Notes: a model not told the origin generated them from the letters alone. A stretch of 64,000 nt of DNA from Salinibaculum sp. SYNS191 (GCF_037338445.1 NZ_CP147838.1:744001-808000), one strand, 5' to 3'. Shown: positions 16,986 to 27,163, numbered from the stretch's first letter. Made by a program: numbers and translations.

Positions 16986-18347
16986 TTACAGTAGGAAGGT
17001 GACGAGAAGCGGCGTCGCGTCCAGGAGGAGAATGCCGACGAGACTCTGTCGCTTGATCGGCCAGTTCGGAGCCGATTGCAGTGATTCCCACGGCGCGGCG
17101 TCGACAGTGTGGTCAGAGAATGCTCGGGACTGGGATTCCATGTCGGTCCGTTCCCGTTGCTGGAGTTCCTCCAGTCGCTTCTTCCGGCCCTCTTCCATCT
17201 TTACGTGGAGTCGCCAGAAGGAGTGGTAGAGCCAGAATGCCACGAAACAGAGGTAGGCGACCACCGGACCCAGATAGGAGATTGCCCAGGTGAGAAGGCC
17301 CAGGGAAGACGCGAACCCCTCCGCTCCGTAGTAATAGATGCCCTCGGTGTAAAAGCGGTAGGCGACGTAGCCGCCCGTAACGACGAGGATGAGGTTGACG
17401 CGCGAGGCGAACCGACCGAGGTCGCGAAATCCGCCGTGTTCGTCCGGATGGAACGGTCGATACACGAGTATGTCACTCCGCAGAAGTTGCATGAACTTGT
17501 ACACCAGAAGAAACACGTCGTAGACCAGAGCCACGATCAGCAGTGTGAGCACCGAGTACGGAATAAATCCGAGTTTTGCCCACAGATTCCACGGGAGCAC
17601 GACGATCGGCAGTGCCAGTGGGACGAGTGAGACTGCGAGTGCGAACGCGGCCGAGCGTGGCATCGATACCGGTCCAATCGATAGCGTATCACCGAGCGTG
17701 CTCTGGAGGTCGTCGTGGAATTCGTCGTACTCGCCGTCCTCGACTATCCCGTCCGACGCTAACCTCGTGAACAGATTCTCTGTTCGAAGGACGAGGCCGT
17801 CGTAGGTGAGGTGGCCAGCGACGAGGATGAACAGGAAGAACCCGGCTTGCACCGTGAGTGCGGGTGAACCCCCAGTTCGTGCGACGTACAGCGCATACGC
17901 CGTGCCACCCGCGAGCGGGACGGCAGTTGCGAAGAACACGATACTTCGGTAGACGGAGGTCCCATCAAGCGATGCCGAGACAATCCGATACAGCAGGTAG
18001 AGCCACAGACTGCCGAGGCCGACGCCCGCGATGCCCAGTAGAATCGTCTCGAACGTCAGTCCCGGACTGGGAAGCGACATCCGACCAGCGGCGACAGTGC
18101 TGAGCAACGAGGTCGGGATGTACACCGCGAGAACAGCGAGTACCAGTGTCGGCAGATTCCGCAACAGGAGGCGAACAATCCCGGTCGTGACTTCGATTGC
18201 CGGTGTCTCTGTCCCGTTCTCGTCCCCATCCCGCCGTTCGGTGAGGCTATCGAAGTGAAGCACCGCACACGACCGATAAAAGGGGCCCTGCGCGTCGGTC
18301 CACCGTTCCCAGTGTGAGACGTGTGACGAGCCCGTCTCGTCGCTCAT
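16986..18347 (-). CDS. Large polytopic membrane protein of unknown function
   Basis: 453-residue membrane protein. After a polar, acidic N-terminus (MSDETGSSHVSHWERWTDAQ and on to about residue 50) come roughly nine hydrophobic spans (about 58-80, 98-118, 133-152, 164-182, 228-248, 252-275, 312-330, 345-362, 365-385) and then a charged cytoplasmic linker rich in Lys/Glu/Gln (KMEEGRKKRLEELQQRERTD) before a last C-terminal hydrophobic stretch. No transporter signature or enzyme motif was seen. Codon use has more A/T at third positions than the neighbouring ribosomal operon. I do not recognise a family. Confidence 0.78.
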   Translation of the reverse strand: MSDETGSSHVSHWERWTDAQGPFYRSCAVLHFDSLTERRDGDENGTETPAIEVTTGIVRLLLRNLPTLVLAVLAVYIPTSLLSTVAAGRMSLPSPGLTFETILLGIAGVGLGSLWLYLLYRIVSASLDGTSVYRSIVFFATAVPLAGGTAYALYVARTGGSPALTVQAGFFLFILVAGHLTYDGLVLRTENLFTRLASDGIVEDGEYDEFHDDLQSTLGDTLSIGPVSMPRSAAFALAVSLVPLALPIVVLPWNLWAKLGFIPYSVLTLLIVALVYDVFLLVYKFMQLLRSDILVYRPFHPDEHGGFRDLGRFASRVNLILVVTGGYVAYRFYTEGIYYYGAEGFASSLGLLTWAISYLGPVVAYLCFVAFWLYHSFWRLHVKMEEGRKKRLEELQQRERTDMESQSRAFSDHTVDAAPWESLQSAPNWPIKRQSLVGILLLDATPLLVTFLL

Positions 18348-18673
18348 GGTCTGGATTGGAACAAACAGGAACTAAGAATTGTCGGTTAGGATATCTGTTT
18401 TCGATGTGTCCATACGCCGGCTGGGTCGAGTGGATGCTCTCGATTTGAGTGTCTCTCCTGCGAGAGATGAGCAAGCTGCGCCGTGGACCAGGGGAAAGCT
18501 ATGACTTTCTGTGGAGTCTTCCGCGACTAGCGAGTGCCTTCGGATGACACCACGACGGTGCGTTCCGAGCCACCCGTGACGGGTACGTATCCTGGCCAGC
18601 GCCCGGTACTCCTCGGGTCGACACCGTCCACGTTTGTGGAGTCAAGACAGCGGTCTCGAGCGGGAAAAGGGTG
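18348..18673. other. Intergenic region downstream of secY
   Basis: 326 nt with no recognised gene. Directly after the secY stop the minus strand reads cacccttttcccg, a short T-tract that may terminate the long ribosomal operon. In many archaea the adenylate kinase gene follows secY; it does not here. Confidence 0.5.
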
Positions 18674-20140
18674 CTAGCCGAACATCTGGCGCATCATCGG
18701 ATGCATCTCCATCAGCTGCTCCTCGGCGATCTCCTCGTAGATCTTGTAGGTGATAGACACCGTCAGGAGCAGGCCAGTGCCGGAGACGCCGCCGATGGTG
18801 CCCAGCATGTTTGCCATGACCGCGAGCAGCCCGACGAGCGCGCCGCCGATGACGGTCACCTGGGGGATGTACTGCTCTAGCACCCGCTCGATGGAGCGGA
18901 CGTTCTGTCGGAAGCCGGGAATCTGCATCCCGGAGTTGTGAATCTGCTGGGCGGTCGCGTTCGGACCCATGTCCGTCGTCTCGACCCAGAAGATGGCGAA
19001 GATAGCCCCGCCGACTATCATGATGAAGAGGTCCACCCCCGCACGGATGGAGAGTTTCCACAGCGGGTCGGTAATCTGGTAGATCGGCGTCTGTATGGGA
19101 GCGAGGAAGTAGAACAGCCCGCCGGTCGGGTTCCCGGACGAGCCGTAGACGCCCAGCCAGTCGGGCATCGCCTCGGCACCGATCTGTGCGTGCAGGATAC
19201 GGCCGAGGAACTGAACGTTGGCCTGCAGCGCCCGGACGAGAATCATCGGCAGGACGCTGGCGTAGATGAGCTTCACCGGGAAGCGACCGCGAGCGCCCTT
19301 GACACGGGCGTTCGACAGCGGAATCTCGACGCGGACGCTCTCCGCGTAGACGACCACCCCGAAGATGGCCAGCGTCGTGAGAACCGGGATGATGAAGCCG
19401 CTCCCAAAGAGGAGCTGTTCGATACCGGCCGGCGTCAGTATCGGGGGAATCTGGACCGACCCGGTGACGATACCGATCCAGGTCGGGATGATGCCGGCGG
19501 TCCCGTCGGTGGGCCCCGTCAGGCCCGGCACCGTCAGAACGCCGCCGAGCAGTCGCTGTGAGACCCCGGCGATGATGAACAGGCCGATACCGGAGCCGAC
19601 ACCCCACTTACTGACGACCTCGTCCATGAACAGGATGAGGACGCCACCGACGAATATCTGCGCGAACATCAGCCACTGGACACCGACCTCGCCGATGCCC
19701 AGCGACTGCGCGACCGCGTCGCTCGCGGGCAGGAAGTTCCCGGCGAAGACCATCGGGAGCCCGGTCAGCACGATCATCACGATGACCAGGAACTTCTGCA
19801 GCCCCTGGTAGAGCACCTGGTCGCGGGGGTTGTTCTGCGTGTCGAGTCCGAGCAGGTCAGCACCGCCGAGGAGCTGGAGGACGATGCTCGCCGTGACGAT
19901 GGGACCGATACCCAGCTGCAGGATGGTTCCCTGCCCGCCGGCGAGAATCGACCGGAACTGTCCGAAAACCTCGGTTCCCTGGCCTTCGAGGCCGAACAGG
20001 AACACGTTCGTCAGGAAGAAGTACAGCACCAGAATACCCGCAGTCCACGTCAGCTTCCGCTTGAAGGGGACGTGCCCCTCCGGCCGACGGACTGCCGGCA
20101 TCCGGGTGAGTACCGGTTCGGCGGTGTCCTTCCAGCTCAT
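18674..20140 (-). CDS. secY: Preprotein translocase subunit SecY
   Basis: 488-residue channel subunit of the Sec translocon, with ten membrane spans. Start at MSWKDTAEPVLTRMPAVRRP, a typical haloarchaeal SecY N-terminus ending in the PEGHVPFKRKL amphipathic helix before TM1. The plug and lateral-gate regions (FGQFRSILAGGQGTILQLGI and GSGIGLFIIAGV) and the TM7 loop GARGRFPVKLIYASVLPMIL are recognisable. Ends LMEMHPMMRQMFG. It is the last gene of the superoperon, one base after L15. It inserts and exports unfolded proteins with SecE and Sec61-beta encoded elsewhere. Confidence 0.97.
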   Translation of the reverse strand: MSWKDTAEPVLTRMPAVRRPEGHVPFKRKLTWTAGILVLYFFLTNVFLFGLEGQGTEVFGQFRSILAGGQGTILQLGIGPIVTASIVLQLLGGADLLGLDTQNNPRDQVLYQGLQKFLVIVMIVLTGLPMVFAGNFLPASDAVAQSLGIGEVGVQWLMFAQIFVGGVLILFMDEVVSKWGVGSGIGLFIIAGVSQRLLGGVLTVPGLTGPTDGTAGIIPTWIGIVTGSVQIPPILTPAGIEQLLFGSGFIIPVLTTLAIFGVVVYAESVRVEIPLSNARVKGARGRFPVKLIYASVLPMILVRALQANVQFLGRILHAQIGAEAMPDWLGVYGSSGNPTGGLFYFLAPIQTPIYQITDPLWKLSIRAGVDLFIMIVGGAIFAIFWVETTDMGPNATAQQIHNSGMQIPGFRQNVRSIERVLEQYIPQVTVIGGALVGLLAVMANMLGTIGGVSGTGLLLTVSITYKIYEEIAEEQLMEMHPMMRQMFG

Positions 20141-20141
20141 A

Positions 20142-20627
20142 CTATTCCTCGTCTGTCTCGTCGTCCGTAGCTTCGTCGATTTCCTCGGCGCGCTCGGAGA
20201 GGGTGGCGGAGCCGCCCGCCTCCTCCAGCTTCCCGCGGGCACTGCCCGAGAAAGCGTCTGCGGTCACCGACAGCTCGTTGCGCACCTGTCCGGTGCCCAG
20301 CACCTTCACCGCGTCGGCGTCGTAGCCGTCCTCGGCGACGTCGCGGGCGTCGACGGCGTAGCCGCCGTCGGTCTCCTCGGCGACGCCCTCCGCGGCCAGG
20401 AGCGCGGCGTCCTCGTCGAGTTTCTGCACGTCGACGGTGACGACGTCGTCCTTGACCTTGTCGGGACGGGTGAAGCCGTGCTTGCCCAGCGGCTCGTAGT
20501 TGTGGAACTCGTGTTTGTCGCGGCCCGCGTTCCCGCGGCCACCGCGGTGGCCGGCACCGCGGCGGTTCTTGTGGGAGCCGCCGCCGTGCGTGCGCGAGCC
20601 ACGCTGTCGCTTTTTCTTGTTCGTCAT
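20142..20627 (-). CDS. rplO: Ribosomal protein L15
   Basis: 161-residue large-subunit protein. Starts MTNKKKRQRGSRTHGGGSHK, with the Gly/Arg-rich RNA-binding N-terminus (GAGHRGGRGNAGRDKHEFHN) typical of archaeal L15, and a globular half ending in an acidic haloarchaeal tail (EIDEATDDETDEE). Its ATG overlaps the L30 stop as TAATG, and SecY follows after one base. Confidence 0.97.
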   Translation of the reverse strand: MTNKKKRQRGSRTHGGGSHKNRRGAGHRGGRGNAGRDKHEFHNYEPLGKHGFTRPDKVKDDVVTVDVQKLDEDAALLAAEGVAEETDGGYAVDARDVAEDGYDADAVKVLGTGQVRNELSVTADAFSGSARGKLEEAGGSATLSERAEEIDEATDDETDEE

Positions 20628-21091
20628 TATCGCATCGCCTCCAGGAGGTCGTCGATCTGCTCGGTGGTGTGCTTGCCCAGCTGGCCGCCGGCGCGGGCCG
20701 GCTGCTTGATACCGTCGTGGCCGCCACGCGGCGGGTGAAGGCGCAGCGTCGGGGAGAGACCCTGCGCCTGCAGCGTCGTCTCCTCGTCGACAAGCGCCGC
20801 CGCCAGCGACGCGACGTCGTCGTACTCCGTGTTCTCTGCGACCCACTCGTCGTCGACGTCGGCGTCTCCCTCGGCAGGTTCGCCGCGGGATTCGAGCAGG
20901 AGTTCGACGGTCTCCTGGCTCGGCTGGCCGTGGGCGACGTAGTCGTTTACCTTCGTGACCATGCCGTTGTAGGTGTCAGTCTCGGGGACCAGCGTCGCGT
21001 GGTTGACGCGCTCGACGTTGAGCATCGCCAGCGTGTCCTCGATGTCCCCGTTCATGTTGACGTTGCCGCGAATCTGGACGAGCGCGCGCAT
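20627..21091 (-). CDS. rpmD: Ribosomal protein L30 (L7 family)
   Basis: 154-residue archaeal-type L30, longer than the bacterial protein because of a C-terminal half. [20 protein letters not shown] and LAMLNVERVNHATLVP mark the L30 fold; the C-terminal part has RLHPPRGGHDGIKQPARAGG, the archaeal/eukaryotic L7 signature. ATG at 21091 overlaps the S5 stop (TGATG). Confidence 0.97.
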   Translation of the reverse strand: MRALVQIRGNVNMNGDIEDTLAMLNVERVNHATLVPETDTYNGMVTKVNDYVAHGQPSQETVELLLESRGEPAEGDADVDDEWVAENTEYDDVASLAAALVDEETTLQAQGLSPTLRLHPPRGGHDGIKQPARAGGQLGKHTTEQIDDLLEAMR

Positions 21092-21729
21092 CACTCGATC
21101 ACCTCTCGCTTCTCGAAGGTCCGCTGGGGGACGCGCGCCTCGGCCGTGTTGCGAAGCGCGTTGAAGGTAGCCTTCGCGAAGTTGACCGTCGTGCGCGTGT
21201 TGCCCGACGAGCGGGTCCAGATGTCCTCGATACCGGCGAGTTCGAGCACCTTGCGGACGGTCTCCCCGCCCGCCAGGCCCAGCCCGCGGGGGGCGGGCTG
21301 GAGCTCAACCTCGACGCTGCCGGCCTTGCCCGTGGTGCGCAGCGCGACCGTGTGCGGACGGCCACAGCCACACTCCCACGACCCGCAGCCGCGCGAGACG
21401 TCGATGAGATTGAGCTTGCCGATCTCGATTGCCTTCTGAATCGCACCGCCGACCTGGTCGTCGCGGCCCTCGGCGTAGCCGACGAGGCCGTCGCGGTTGC
21501 CGACGACGACGACGCAGCGGAACTTCACCCGCCGGCCGGAGTCGGTCATGCGCTGGACCATGTTGATGTCCAGCACTTCGTCCTCCAGGTCGGGGACGAG
21601 CTGGTCTACCAGTTCGGGTTCCTTCAGCGGCAGCCCGGCGTTCAGCGCCTCCTGCATCGTCTCGATGTCGCCGTCGGCGACCTTCTTGCCGAGCCGCGTC
21701 TGCGGTTCCCATCCGTTGTCAGCACTCAT
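21091..21729 (-). CDS. rpsE: Ribosomal protein S5
   Basis: 212-residue small-subunit protein near the decoding centre, mRNA entry side. [20 protein letters not shown] and [20 protein letters not shown] carry the S5 double-stranded RNA-binding signature; [13 protein letters not shown] is a cysteine-rich insertion typical of archaeal S5. Overlaps L18 by 4 nt at its start. Confidence 0.97.
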   Translation of the reverse strand: MSADNGWEPQTRLGKKVADGDIETMQEALNAGLPLKEPELVDQLVPDLEDEVLDINMVQRMTDSGRRVKFRCVVVVGNRDGLVGYAEGRDDQVGGAIQKAIEIGKLNLIDVSRGCGSWECGCGRPHTVALRTTGKAGSVEVELQPAPRGLGLAGGETVRKVLELAGIEDIWTRSSGNTRTTVNFAKATFNALRNTAEARVPQRTFEKREVIE

Positions 21730-22289
21730 AGTTCGATGTCACCTTCAAGTAGTGTCTCCCGCATGTCGTCGAAGTGCGCGGGAAGGTCCGTGGCGTCGAA
21801 ATCGCCGCTGTAGAGCCCGTCGTCGAGCCCCTCGGCGTACTCGGCGATGTGCTCGCCGCGCGTGCGCGGCCACTCCGCCAGCACCGAGTCGTTGTGCGGG
21901 ATTTCGAGCCCGGCGTCGATTGCGCCTTCCTGTATTGCGAAGACTTTGCTCCCCGGCGTCGGGGAGTTCAGTCCGATGTCCAGTACCGCTTCCTCCACGC
22001 CGGCCTCGATGGCCCGCAGGCCCGCGAGCAGTCCGGTCAGGTACGCGGCGGGCATGTTGCCCGTCGGCGCTTCCCAACCGTACTCCGCGAGGTCAGTGGA
22101 TTCCGCGGCCGCCAGCGTCCGGTCGCCCTCCGGCCCAGTCGAGACCAGCTGCGCCCTGACTTGCTTGTTGCTCTTTCGAGCGACAAGGCGTGGCTTGCCG
22201 GATTTCAACAGGCGCAACCGCTGATGGTAATCTGTCCGGGCCTCGCGGCGACGCCGCATCGGCACCGTGTATCGTGGTCCTGTCGCCAT
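21726..22289 (-). CDS. rplR: Ribosomal protein L18
   Basis: 187-residue 5S rRNA-binding protein. [40 protein letters not shown] and [20 protein letters not shown] are characteristic of archaeal L18/eukaryotic L5. The C-terminal extension [12 protein letters not shown] is archaeal. Start overlaps the L19e stop by one base. Confidence 0.97.
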   Translation of the reverse strand: MATGPRYTVPMRRRREARTDYHQRLRLLKSGKPRLVARKSNKQVRAQLVSTGPEGDRTLAAAESTDLAEYGWEAPTGNMPAAYLTGLLAGLRAIEAGVEEAVLDIGLNSPTPGSKVFAIQEGAIDAGLEIPHNDSVLAEWPRTRGEHIAEYAEGLDDGLYSGDFDATDLPAHFDDMRETLLEGDIEL

Positions 22290-22738
22290 TATTGTTCACC
22301 GTAGTTGTCGTCGATGTAGCGCTGCAGGTCCGCGACGGAGTCGAACTCGCCGCCACCGGCCTTGTCGTAGAGGTCGCGGTAGGTGGAGCGGTCGAGGTCG
22401 CCCTCGTCGCGGAGTTCGCGCAGATGATTGCGCTGTGCGCGAATCCTGGATTCCCAGTCCTGTTTCTTGTTCTGCCGTGCGCCGGCCTTGCCCTTCCGGG
22501 AGCCGGCACCGGTCTGGTGTCCGTACGACCGCTTCGCCTGGCGCTCGCGCGCCCGACCGCGGGAGTTGCCCTTGGGTGCCTCGGCGCGGATGACGCCGTC
22601 GTCGACCAGTTCGCGGATGTCCTCCCGCGTGATGGCCTCGGCGATGTCACCCTGTGCCTCGGGGTCGAACCAGAGCTTGTTCTTCCCGACGTCGAGCACG
22701 TCTGCGGCCAGTCGCTTCTGTGCACTCAGGTCAGTCAT
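22289..22738 (-). CDS. rpl19e: Ribosomal protein L19e
   Basis: 149-residue archaeal/eukaryotic protein absent from bacteria. [40 protein letters not shown] and [10 protein letters not shown] are the globular domain; [20 protein letters not shown] starts the long basic helix that contacts rRNA. Overlaps L32e by 4 nt (ATGA). Confidence 0.97.
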   Translation of the reverse strand: MTDLSAQKRLAADVLDVGKNKLWFDPEAQGDIAEAITREDIRELVDDGVIRAEAPKGNSRGRARERQAKRSYGHQTGAGSRKGKAGARQNKKQDWESRIRAQRNHLRELRDEGDLDRSTYRDLYDKAGGGEFDSVADLQRYIDDNYGEQ

Positions 22739-23646
22739 TCGACTTCGACCTCCTCGTAGGTGGGGTTCAGGACGCGGATGTCGCGGTCCTGTGCTGCCTC
22801 CTCGATGCGTTCGCGTTTGCGGCCACCGACCTTCGAGGCGATACGGACCGCCTCACGGTCGCCGTCGACGCCCTCCAGGTCGTCCACGTTGTGCACGTAG
22901 ACCTCCTCGAAGCCCGACGGGTGCAGGCCGCGGACCGCTTCGGGGGTCCGGAAGCCGGCTTCGACGGTGTCGCCCTTGCCCTTGACGCCGCGGCGCTGCT
23001 TCGAGAGCTGGCCGCGCGGGCGCCGCCACGACGTGCCGACGCGCTTTTTCTTGTGGTGGTCCTGCCGGTTGAACTGCGGCTTGCCCTCGCGCCGGCGCTG
23101 GGCGAGCAGGCGCTCGGCCTCCTCGTCCAGGTCCGGGGTCTTCTCGACCAGTCCGCGCGGGCGGAGTTCGGTCTCGACTTCCTCGGCGGGTTCCTCCTCG
23201 GGCGCTTCCTCCTCGACGGCCGCCTCGACGTCCTCGCTGACTTCGAGGTCACCGACGTCGGCCTTGATACGGGCCGCGAGCGCCATGCCGACGCCCTCGA
23301 CCTCGGCCAGGTCGCTCTGGCTCGCCGACTTGATGTCCGCGACGGACTCGTAGCCGGCCTCGCGGAGCGCGTCCGCCTTCGACTCGCCGACGCCGCTGAT
23401 GTCCGTCAGCTCCGCCGGTCCTTCGTCTTCGTCGACTTCTTCTTCGTCGTCGGCTTCGGCCTCTTCGGCCTCTTCGTCGTCTTCTTCGACTTCCGCAGCC
23501 TCGTCTTCGGCCCCCGTCTCCTCGACGTCGGCCTCGTCGACCTGTTCGTCGGTCGCTTCCTCGTCGGTCTGTTCTGTCTCGGCCGCCTCGGTCTCCTCCT
23601 CGGAGTCCTCGAAGGCGACTTCCTCCTCGGGTTCGTCGTCTGCCAT
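22735..23646 (-). CDS. rpl32e: Ribosomal protein L32e with long acidic, HhH-containing N-terminal extension
   Basis: 303 residues, against about 130-240 for most archaeal L32e. The conserved L32e domain is the C-terminal part (about 165-303): [50 protein letters not shown]. The N-terminal 75 residues are almost all Glu/Asp/Ala/Thr. Between them, about 78-128, is a helix-hairpin-helix-like unit ([40 protein letters not shown]), probably nucleic-acid binding. A second acidic linker follows. Start overlaps the L6 stop by one base. Confidence 0.96.
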   Translation of the reverse strand: MADDEPEEEVAFEDSEEETEAAETEQTDEEATDEQVDEADVEETGAEDEAAEVEEDDEEAEEAEADDEEEVDEDEGPAELTDISGVGESKADALREAGYESVADIKSASQSDLAEVEGVGMALAARIKADVGDLEVSEDVEAAVEEEAPEEEPAEEVETELRPRGLVEKTPDLDEEAERLLAQRRREGKPQFNRQDHHKKKRVGTSWRRPRGQLSKQRRGVKGKGDTVEAGFRTPEAVRGLHPSGFEEVYVHNVDDLEGVDGDREAVRIASKVGGRKRERIEEAAQDRDIRVLNPTYEEVEVE

Positions 23647-24182
23647 CAGGCGTCACCTCGCTTCGGTTTCTGTGTGATGTAGACGCCGTCCTGGAAGACG
23701 CGAACGTCCTTGTCCTGGACGCGCGTCAACTGCTCGATGTCCGCGGCAGTCTGCCCGACGTCTTCGATGTCTGGTCCGCGCAGCGTCACCTGCTCGTCGC
23801 TGACTTCGACCTCCGTGTCGCCGTGAATCTCGGTCCGTCGCGGGGCACGCTCGCCGAGGAAGTTCTCGATAACGACCTCGTCGCCCTCGACGCTGACCTG
23901 CATCGGGAAGTGAGAGTAGAAGACTTCCATCTCGTACTCCCAGCCCTCGGTCACGCCGTGGAACATGTTGCGTACGTGGCTCTCGAAGGTGCCCATCGTC
24001 GACTTCGTCTTGGCGTCCTCGGCGTCGCTCGTGATGACGACCTCGTCGTCGTCGACGGTGACCGAGACGTCCGGATACCAGAGGCGGCGCGTGACGCTGC
24101 CGTTCGGTCCCTCGACGGTGAGGTCGAGATGGTCCACCTCGACGCTCACCTCGTCCGGTGTCTGGAGTGCTGTTCGTGGCAT
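23646..24182 (-). CDS. rplF: Ribosomal protein L6
   Basis: 178-residue large-subunit protein near the sarcin-ricin loop; two tandem L6 folds. [20 protein letters not shown] opens the first; [20 protein letters not shown] and [13 protein letters not shown] are the archaeal L6 signature. It lies 2 nt after S8 and overlaps L32e by 1 nt. Confidence 0.97.
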   Translation of the reverse strand: MPRTALQTPDEVSVEVDHLDLTVEGPNGSVTRRLWYPDVSVTVDDDEVVITSDAEDAKTKSTMGTFESHVRNMFHGVTEGWEYEMEVFYSHFPMQVSVEGDEVVIENFLGERAPRRTEIHGDTEVEVSDEQVTLRGPDIEDVGQTAADIEQLTRVQDKDVRVFQDGVYITQKPKRGDA

Positions 24183-24184
24183 TG

Positions 24185-24577
24185 TTAGTAGACGTATGCG
24201 ATGACCTGGCCGCCGACGCCCTCCTCGCGGGCCTCGTAGTGGCTCATGACGCCACGTGAGGTTGTGACGACGAGCGTCCCGTAGTCACGGGCGGGGAGGA
24301 ACCGCTTCTCCCACTTCTCGTACTCGTCGGCCGTCGCGGAGTAGCGTGGCTTGACCGGGCCACATTCGTTGATTGCGCCTTTCAGTTCGACGTCGAACTC
24401 GCCGGCCTTGCCGTCGTCGACGTACTGGAAGCCGCCGATGTACCCGCGGTCGTAGAAGACCTCGAGTACCGAGCCGATTTCGTTCGATGCGGGCTGTACC
24501 GTCTGGTCGAGATGCCCGACACTCTCTGCGTTGTTCAGCGCCGAGAGCGCGTTGGCGAGTGGGTCTGTTCCTGTCAT
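24185..24577 (-). CDS. rpsH: Ribosomal protein S8
   Basis: 130-residue central-domain 16S rRNA-binding protein. Start at [19 protein letters not shown]; the C-terminal [20 protein letters not shown] is the S8 signature. An upstream in-frame extension overlaps S14 and is rejected. The ATG overlaps the S14 stop by 4 nt. Confidence 0.97.
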   Translation of the reverse strand: MTGTDPLANALSALNNAESVGHLDQTVQPASNEIGSVLEVFYDRGYIGGFQYVDDGKAGEFDVELKGAINECGPVKPRYSATADEYEKWEKRFLPARDYGTLVVTTSRGVMSHYEAREEGVGGQVIAYVY

Positions 24578-24777
24578 GAGTACTTCTTGAACCCCATGCT
24601 TCGAGACACCTCGCGGAAGCACTGCCGGCACAGGTAGATGTCGTACTTGCCGACCAGTCCCTGTTCGCGGCCACAGCGCTGACACGCTCGTAGCTGTCCC
24701 GTGCGTTTCGCGGCTTGCTCGCCGGTGCGCTCCGCCTCGCTGTCGCCGTTGTCGGCGTCTGTCTCGCTCTCGCTCAT
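24574..24777 (-). CDS. rpsZ: Ribosomal protein S14 (zinc-binding type)
   Basis: 67-residue S14 with the four-cysteine zinc site CQRCG and CRQCF, followed by [13 protein letters not shown]. An acidic N-terminal stretch ([19 protein letters not shown]) of about 20 residues precedes the core, longer than usual for archaeal S14 (about 50 residues), with the start set by the 4-nt ATGA overlap with L5. Confidence 0.95.
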   Translation of the reverse strand: MSESETDADNGDSEAERTGEQAAKRTGQLRACQRCGREQGLVGKYDIYLCRQCFREVSRSMGFKKYS

Positions 24778-25304
24778 TGTTCGACCTCCACGTCGAAGGT
24801 GTTCTCGACGAACGCCACCGCGTCGGCGACGTCCAGGCGGTGTCCGGAGGGAATCGGCCGCGAGGCCTTGTCCCGCTTTGCGACCCGGTAGCCCGGCCGG
24901 ACGAGGTTGACCGTCACGTCCAGCCCGTAGATACCGATGGTCGGGTCGTACTCCTGGCTCGGGAACTCCGTGTGTTCCTCGACGCCGAAGCTGAAGTTGC
25001 CCGTGTCGTCGAACTGCGAGGCCGAGATGTCCACGAGCGGCAGCGCCGTCTCCAGGAACTCCTCGGCGAGTTCGTCACGTAGCGTGACCTTCGCGCCGAT
25101 GGGGTCCCCTTCGCGGATGTTGAACTCCGGTTCGGTCTCCTTTGCGGTGGTCCGGACCGGCTGCTGGCTCGTGACCTCCGCCAGAATCTCCTCGCCGTTT
25201 GCGAGTTCGACACCGCCCTGGCCGACGCCCATGTGGACGACGACCTTCTCGACGCGGGGTTCCCGCATCTCGTGGAACTCACCGCTCTCGGTCTCCGAAC
25301 TCAT
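24774..25304 (-). CDS. rplE: Ribosomal protein L5
   Basis: 176-residue protein that binds 5S rRNA in the central protuberance. [40 protein letters not shown] and [20 protein letters not shown] are family segments; ends [15 protein letters not shown]. Overlaps S4e and S14 by 4 nt on either side. Confidence 0.97.
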   Translation of the reverse strand: MSSETESGEFHEMREPRVEKVVVHMGVGQGGVELANGEEILAEVTSQQPVRTTAKETEPEFNIREGDPIGAKVTLRDELAEEFLETALPLVDISASQFDDTGNFSFGVEEHTEFPSQEYDPTIGIYGLDVTVNLVRPGYRVAKRDKASRPIPSGHRLDVADAVAFVENTFDVEVEQ

Positions 25305-26083
25305 TCGTCGTCACCTCCGTCCTCGTCGTCCTCGGCGGCCGCCGCCTCCTCGGCGGCGTCCTCCGCATCGCCCTCGATGAAGTTCTCGTCGATGACGACG
25401 ACGTACTCCTCGACGGTCTCGAAGCCGCCCTCGTCGGCGACGCCGGGAATGTCTTCCTGGGTCGCGAGGACGTTGTTCTGGGCGCTACCGGGCGTGACCT
25501 GAATCTCCTCGATGCGGCCGATGTCGCCCGCGTGGGCACCGTCGACCGCGGTCACGAGCGCACCCACATCGTACTCGAAGTGGGCGACGACTTCGTTGTC
25601 GTCGTTGGCGACGACGACCGAGTCGCCGCCGCTGTAGCCGGCGTCCTCGTCGACCAGCAGCGTCTGTCCGTCGTGGAGGGTCAACTGGACCTCTCCGCCG
25701 GGGACGTTGCGCTTGCCCACGATTTTGCCGAGCTTCGACTGCGCGCTGTCCTCGTCGATGGGGGTCAGCGACAGCCGACCGCCCTCGCCGGGGAACACGC
25801 GGTAGAACTCCTCGCGCTCGGTAAAGGCCAGGATGTCGAACATCCCGACAGGCCGCTCCTCGTCGGAGACCGGCGTGCCGTTGATGACGACGTTGTCCTG
25901 GTTGAGCGCGTACCGTGCTTCCTTGCGGCTGTCGGCGTAACCGAGCACGTCCCGCAGGATGATGAGCAGGGGCACCCCTGCCTCGCCGTGGGGACCCGCG
26001 TCGGCCTTGACGGTGAACGTGTCCGTCTTCCGCTCGACAGGCCAGCTGTTCGGGACCGAGAGTCGTTTCTGGTGTTTCGTCAT
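25301..26083 (-). CDS. rps4e: Ribosomal protein S4e
   Basis: 260-residue archaeal/eukaryotic protein with S4-like RNA-binding motif ([20 protein letters not shown]), a central domain and a KOW motif near the C-terminus ([12 protein letters not shown]). A roughly 26-residue Glu/Asp/Ala tail ([20 protein letters not shown]) is added relative to usual archaeal S4e (about 235). Begins [20 protein letters not shown]. Confidence 0.97.
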   Translation of the reverse strand: MTKHQKRLSVPNSWPVERKTDTFTVKADAGPHGEAGVPLLIILRDVLGYADSRKEARYALNQDNVVINGTPVSDEERPVGMFDILAFTEREEFYRVFPGEGGRLSLTPIDEDSAQSKLGKIVGKRNVPGGEVQLTLHDGQTLLVDEDAGYSGGDSVVVANDDNEVVAHFEYDVGALVTAVDGAHAGDIGRIEEIQVTPGSAQNNVLATQEDIPGVADEGGFETVEEYVVVIDENFIEGDAEDAAEEAAAAEDDEDGGDDE

Positions 26084-26442
26084 GCGCTATCCTCCTCCGA
26101 TTCCAGGCGGGCCTGCCGCTCGTCGTCGGAGAGGTTCAGGGACGTCACGCGGAGGTTGCTCGCGTCCAGCGGACGCGGGACTTCCTCCCCGTCGGCGGTC
26201 TCCTGGGTGACCTCCTCGACGTGCACGACCGCCTCGCGGAGGTCGACGTTGACGACTTCTTCCTCTTCGCCGGCGAAGTCGCCGCGCAACACCTCGACGG
26301 TGTCGCCCTCGTTGACGCGCACGTTTCGCTGTCCGTACTCCTCGCGGAGGTCGTCGGACAGCGTCGCGCGCACCTCCGACTGGCGCTCGTGCAGCGGGGC
26401 CTGTGCCGTCTGTTTCCGCTGCTTGCGTGGTTGTCGTGTCAT
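26080..26442 (-). CDS. rplX: Ribosomal protein L24
   Basis: 120-residue assembly-initiator protein with a KOW motif: [21 protein letters not shown]-terminal [20 protein letters not shown] is typical of archaeal L24 (L26e). Ends in an acidic tail ([12 protein letters not shown]). Four-nt overlaps on both sides. Confidence 0.97.
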   Translation of the reverse strand: MTRQPRKQRKQTAQAPLHERQSEVRATLSDDLREEYGQRNVRVNEGDTVEVLRGDFAGEEEEVVNVDLREAVVHVEEVTQETADGEEVPRPLDASNLRVTSLNLSDDERQARLESEEDSA

Positions 26443-26837
26443 ACTATCATCGTCGCTGTCGACGCGATACTTCCGAACCGCTCCGCGACCTCCCGCGCGA
26501 TGGGACCTTTCAGCTCGGTCCCGCGCGGGTCCTCGTTCTCGTCGATGATGACGGCCGCGTTGTCCTCGAACTTCACCCGCGTGCCGTCGGGGCGGCGGAT
26601 GGGCTTGCGCTGCCGGATGACGACAGCTTCGAGCACCTGGCGGCGCATCTCCGGCGTGCCCTTCGTCACCGAGACCGTGACCTTGTCACCGAGGCCGGCC
26701 TTCGGGTGGCGATTGACGGTACCGGAGTAGCCGTGCGTGCTGATTATCTTCAGCTCACGCGCGCCCGTGTTGTCCGCGCAGGTGACCAGCGAGCCCTTCT
26801 CCAGGCCCTGCGTGACGTCGGCCTTCAGTGCCTCCAT
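26439..26837 (-). CDS. rplN: Ribosomal protein L14
   Basis: 132-residue, highly conserved subunit-interface protein. ATG at 26837 gives [20 protein letters not shown], matching the known haloarchaeal start and length; it overlaps the S17 stop by one base. [20 protein letters not shown] and [20 protein letters not shown] are signature segments. Confidence 0.98.
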   Translation of the reverse strand: MEALKADVTQGLEKGSLVTCADNTGARELKIISTHGYSGTVNRHPKAGLGDKVTVSVTKGTPEMRRQVLEAVVIRQRKPIRRPDGTRVKFEDNAAVIIDENEDPRGTELKGPIAREVAERFGSIASTATMIV

Positions 26838-27163
26838 CACTCGTCACCTCCGTGAACCTCGACTACTACGTGGGATTTGGTCTTCGAGAGCGGTCGTGTC
26901 TCTGCTATCGTGACCGTGTCGCCGACCTCCAGGTCCATGCACGGGGGTGCATGAGCCGGGACGCGGCTGCGCCGTTTCATCAGGCGGTCGTACTTCGGGA
27001 CGGGTACGTCGTACTCCCGTTCGACGACCACGGTCTTCTCCATGTCTGTGGAGGCGACTTCACCGTCGAGCGTCTGCCCGCGGACACCCAGTGTGCCGTG
27101 GAACGGGCAGTTCTCGTCGGAGCATGTCTCCTCCGGGTTCGCTACGTTCAATCCTAGCGCCAT
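26837..27163 (-). CDS. rpsQ: Ribosomal protein S17
   Basis: 108-residue 16S rRNA-binding protein of archaeal type, with the Cys-containing N-terminal part [20 protein letters not shown] and the core [20 protein letters not shown] then [17 protein letters not shown]. Its start overlaps the end of rnp1 by 10 nt, the longest overlap in the operon. Confidence 0.97.
   Translation of the reverse strand: MALGLNVANPEETCSDENCPFHGTLGVRGQTLDGEVASTDMEKTVVVEREYDVPVPKYDRLMKRRSRVPAHAPPCMDLEVGDTVTIAETRPLSKTKSHVVVEVHGGDE

Noticed and set aside
16828..17091. 87-codon minus-strand frame near the large membrane protein
   Set aside because: Overlaps the membrane protein on the same strand in another frame; no domain. 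A weak resemblance to small beta-rich domains was not convincing.
18348..18673. A hidden adk gene after secY
   Set aside because: No P-loop of adenylate kinase (GxxGxGK followed by T) was found in any frame.
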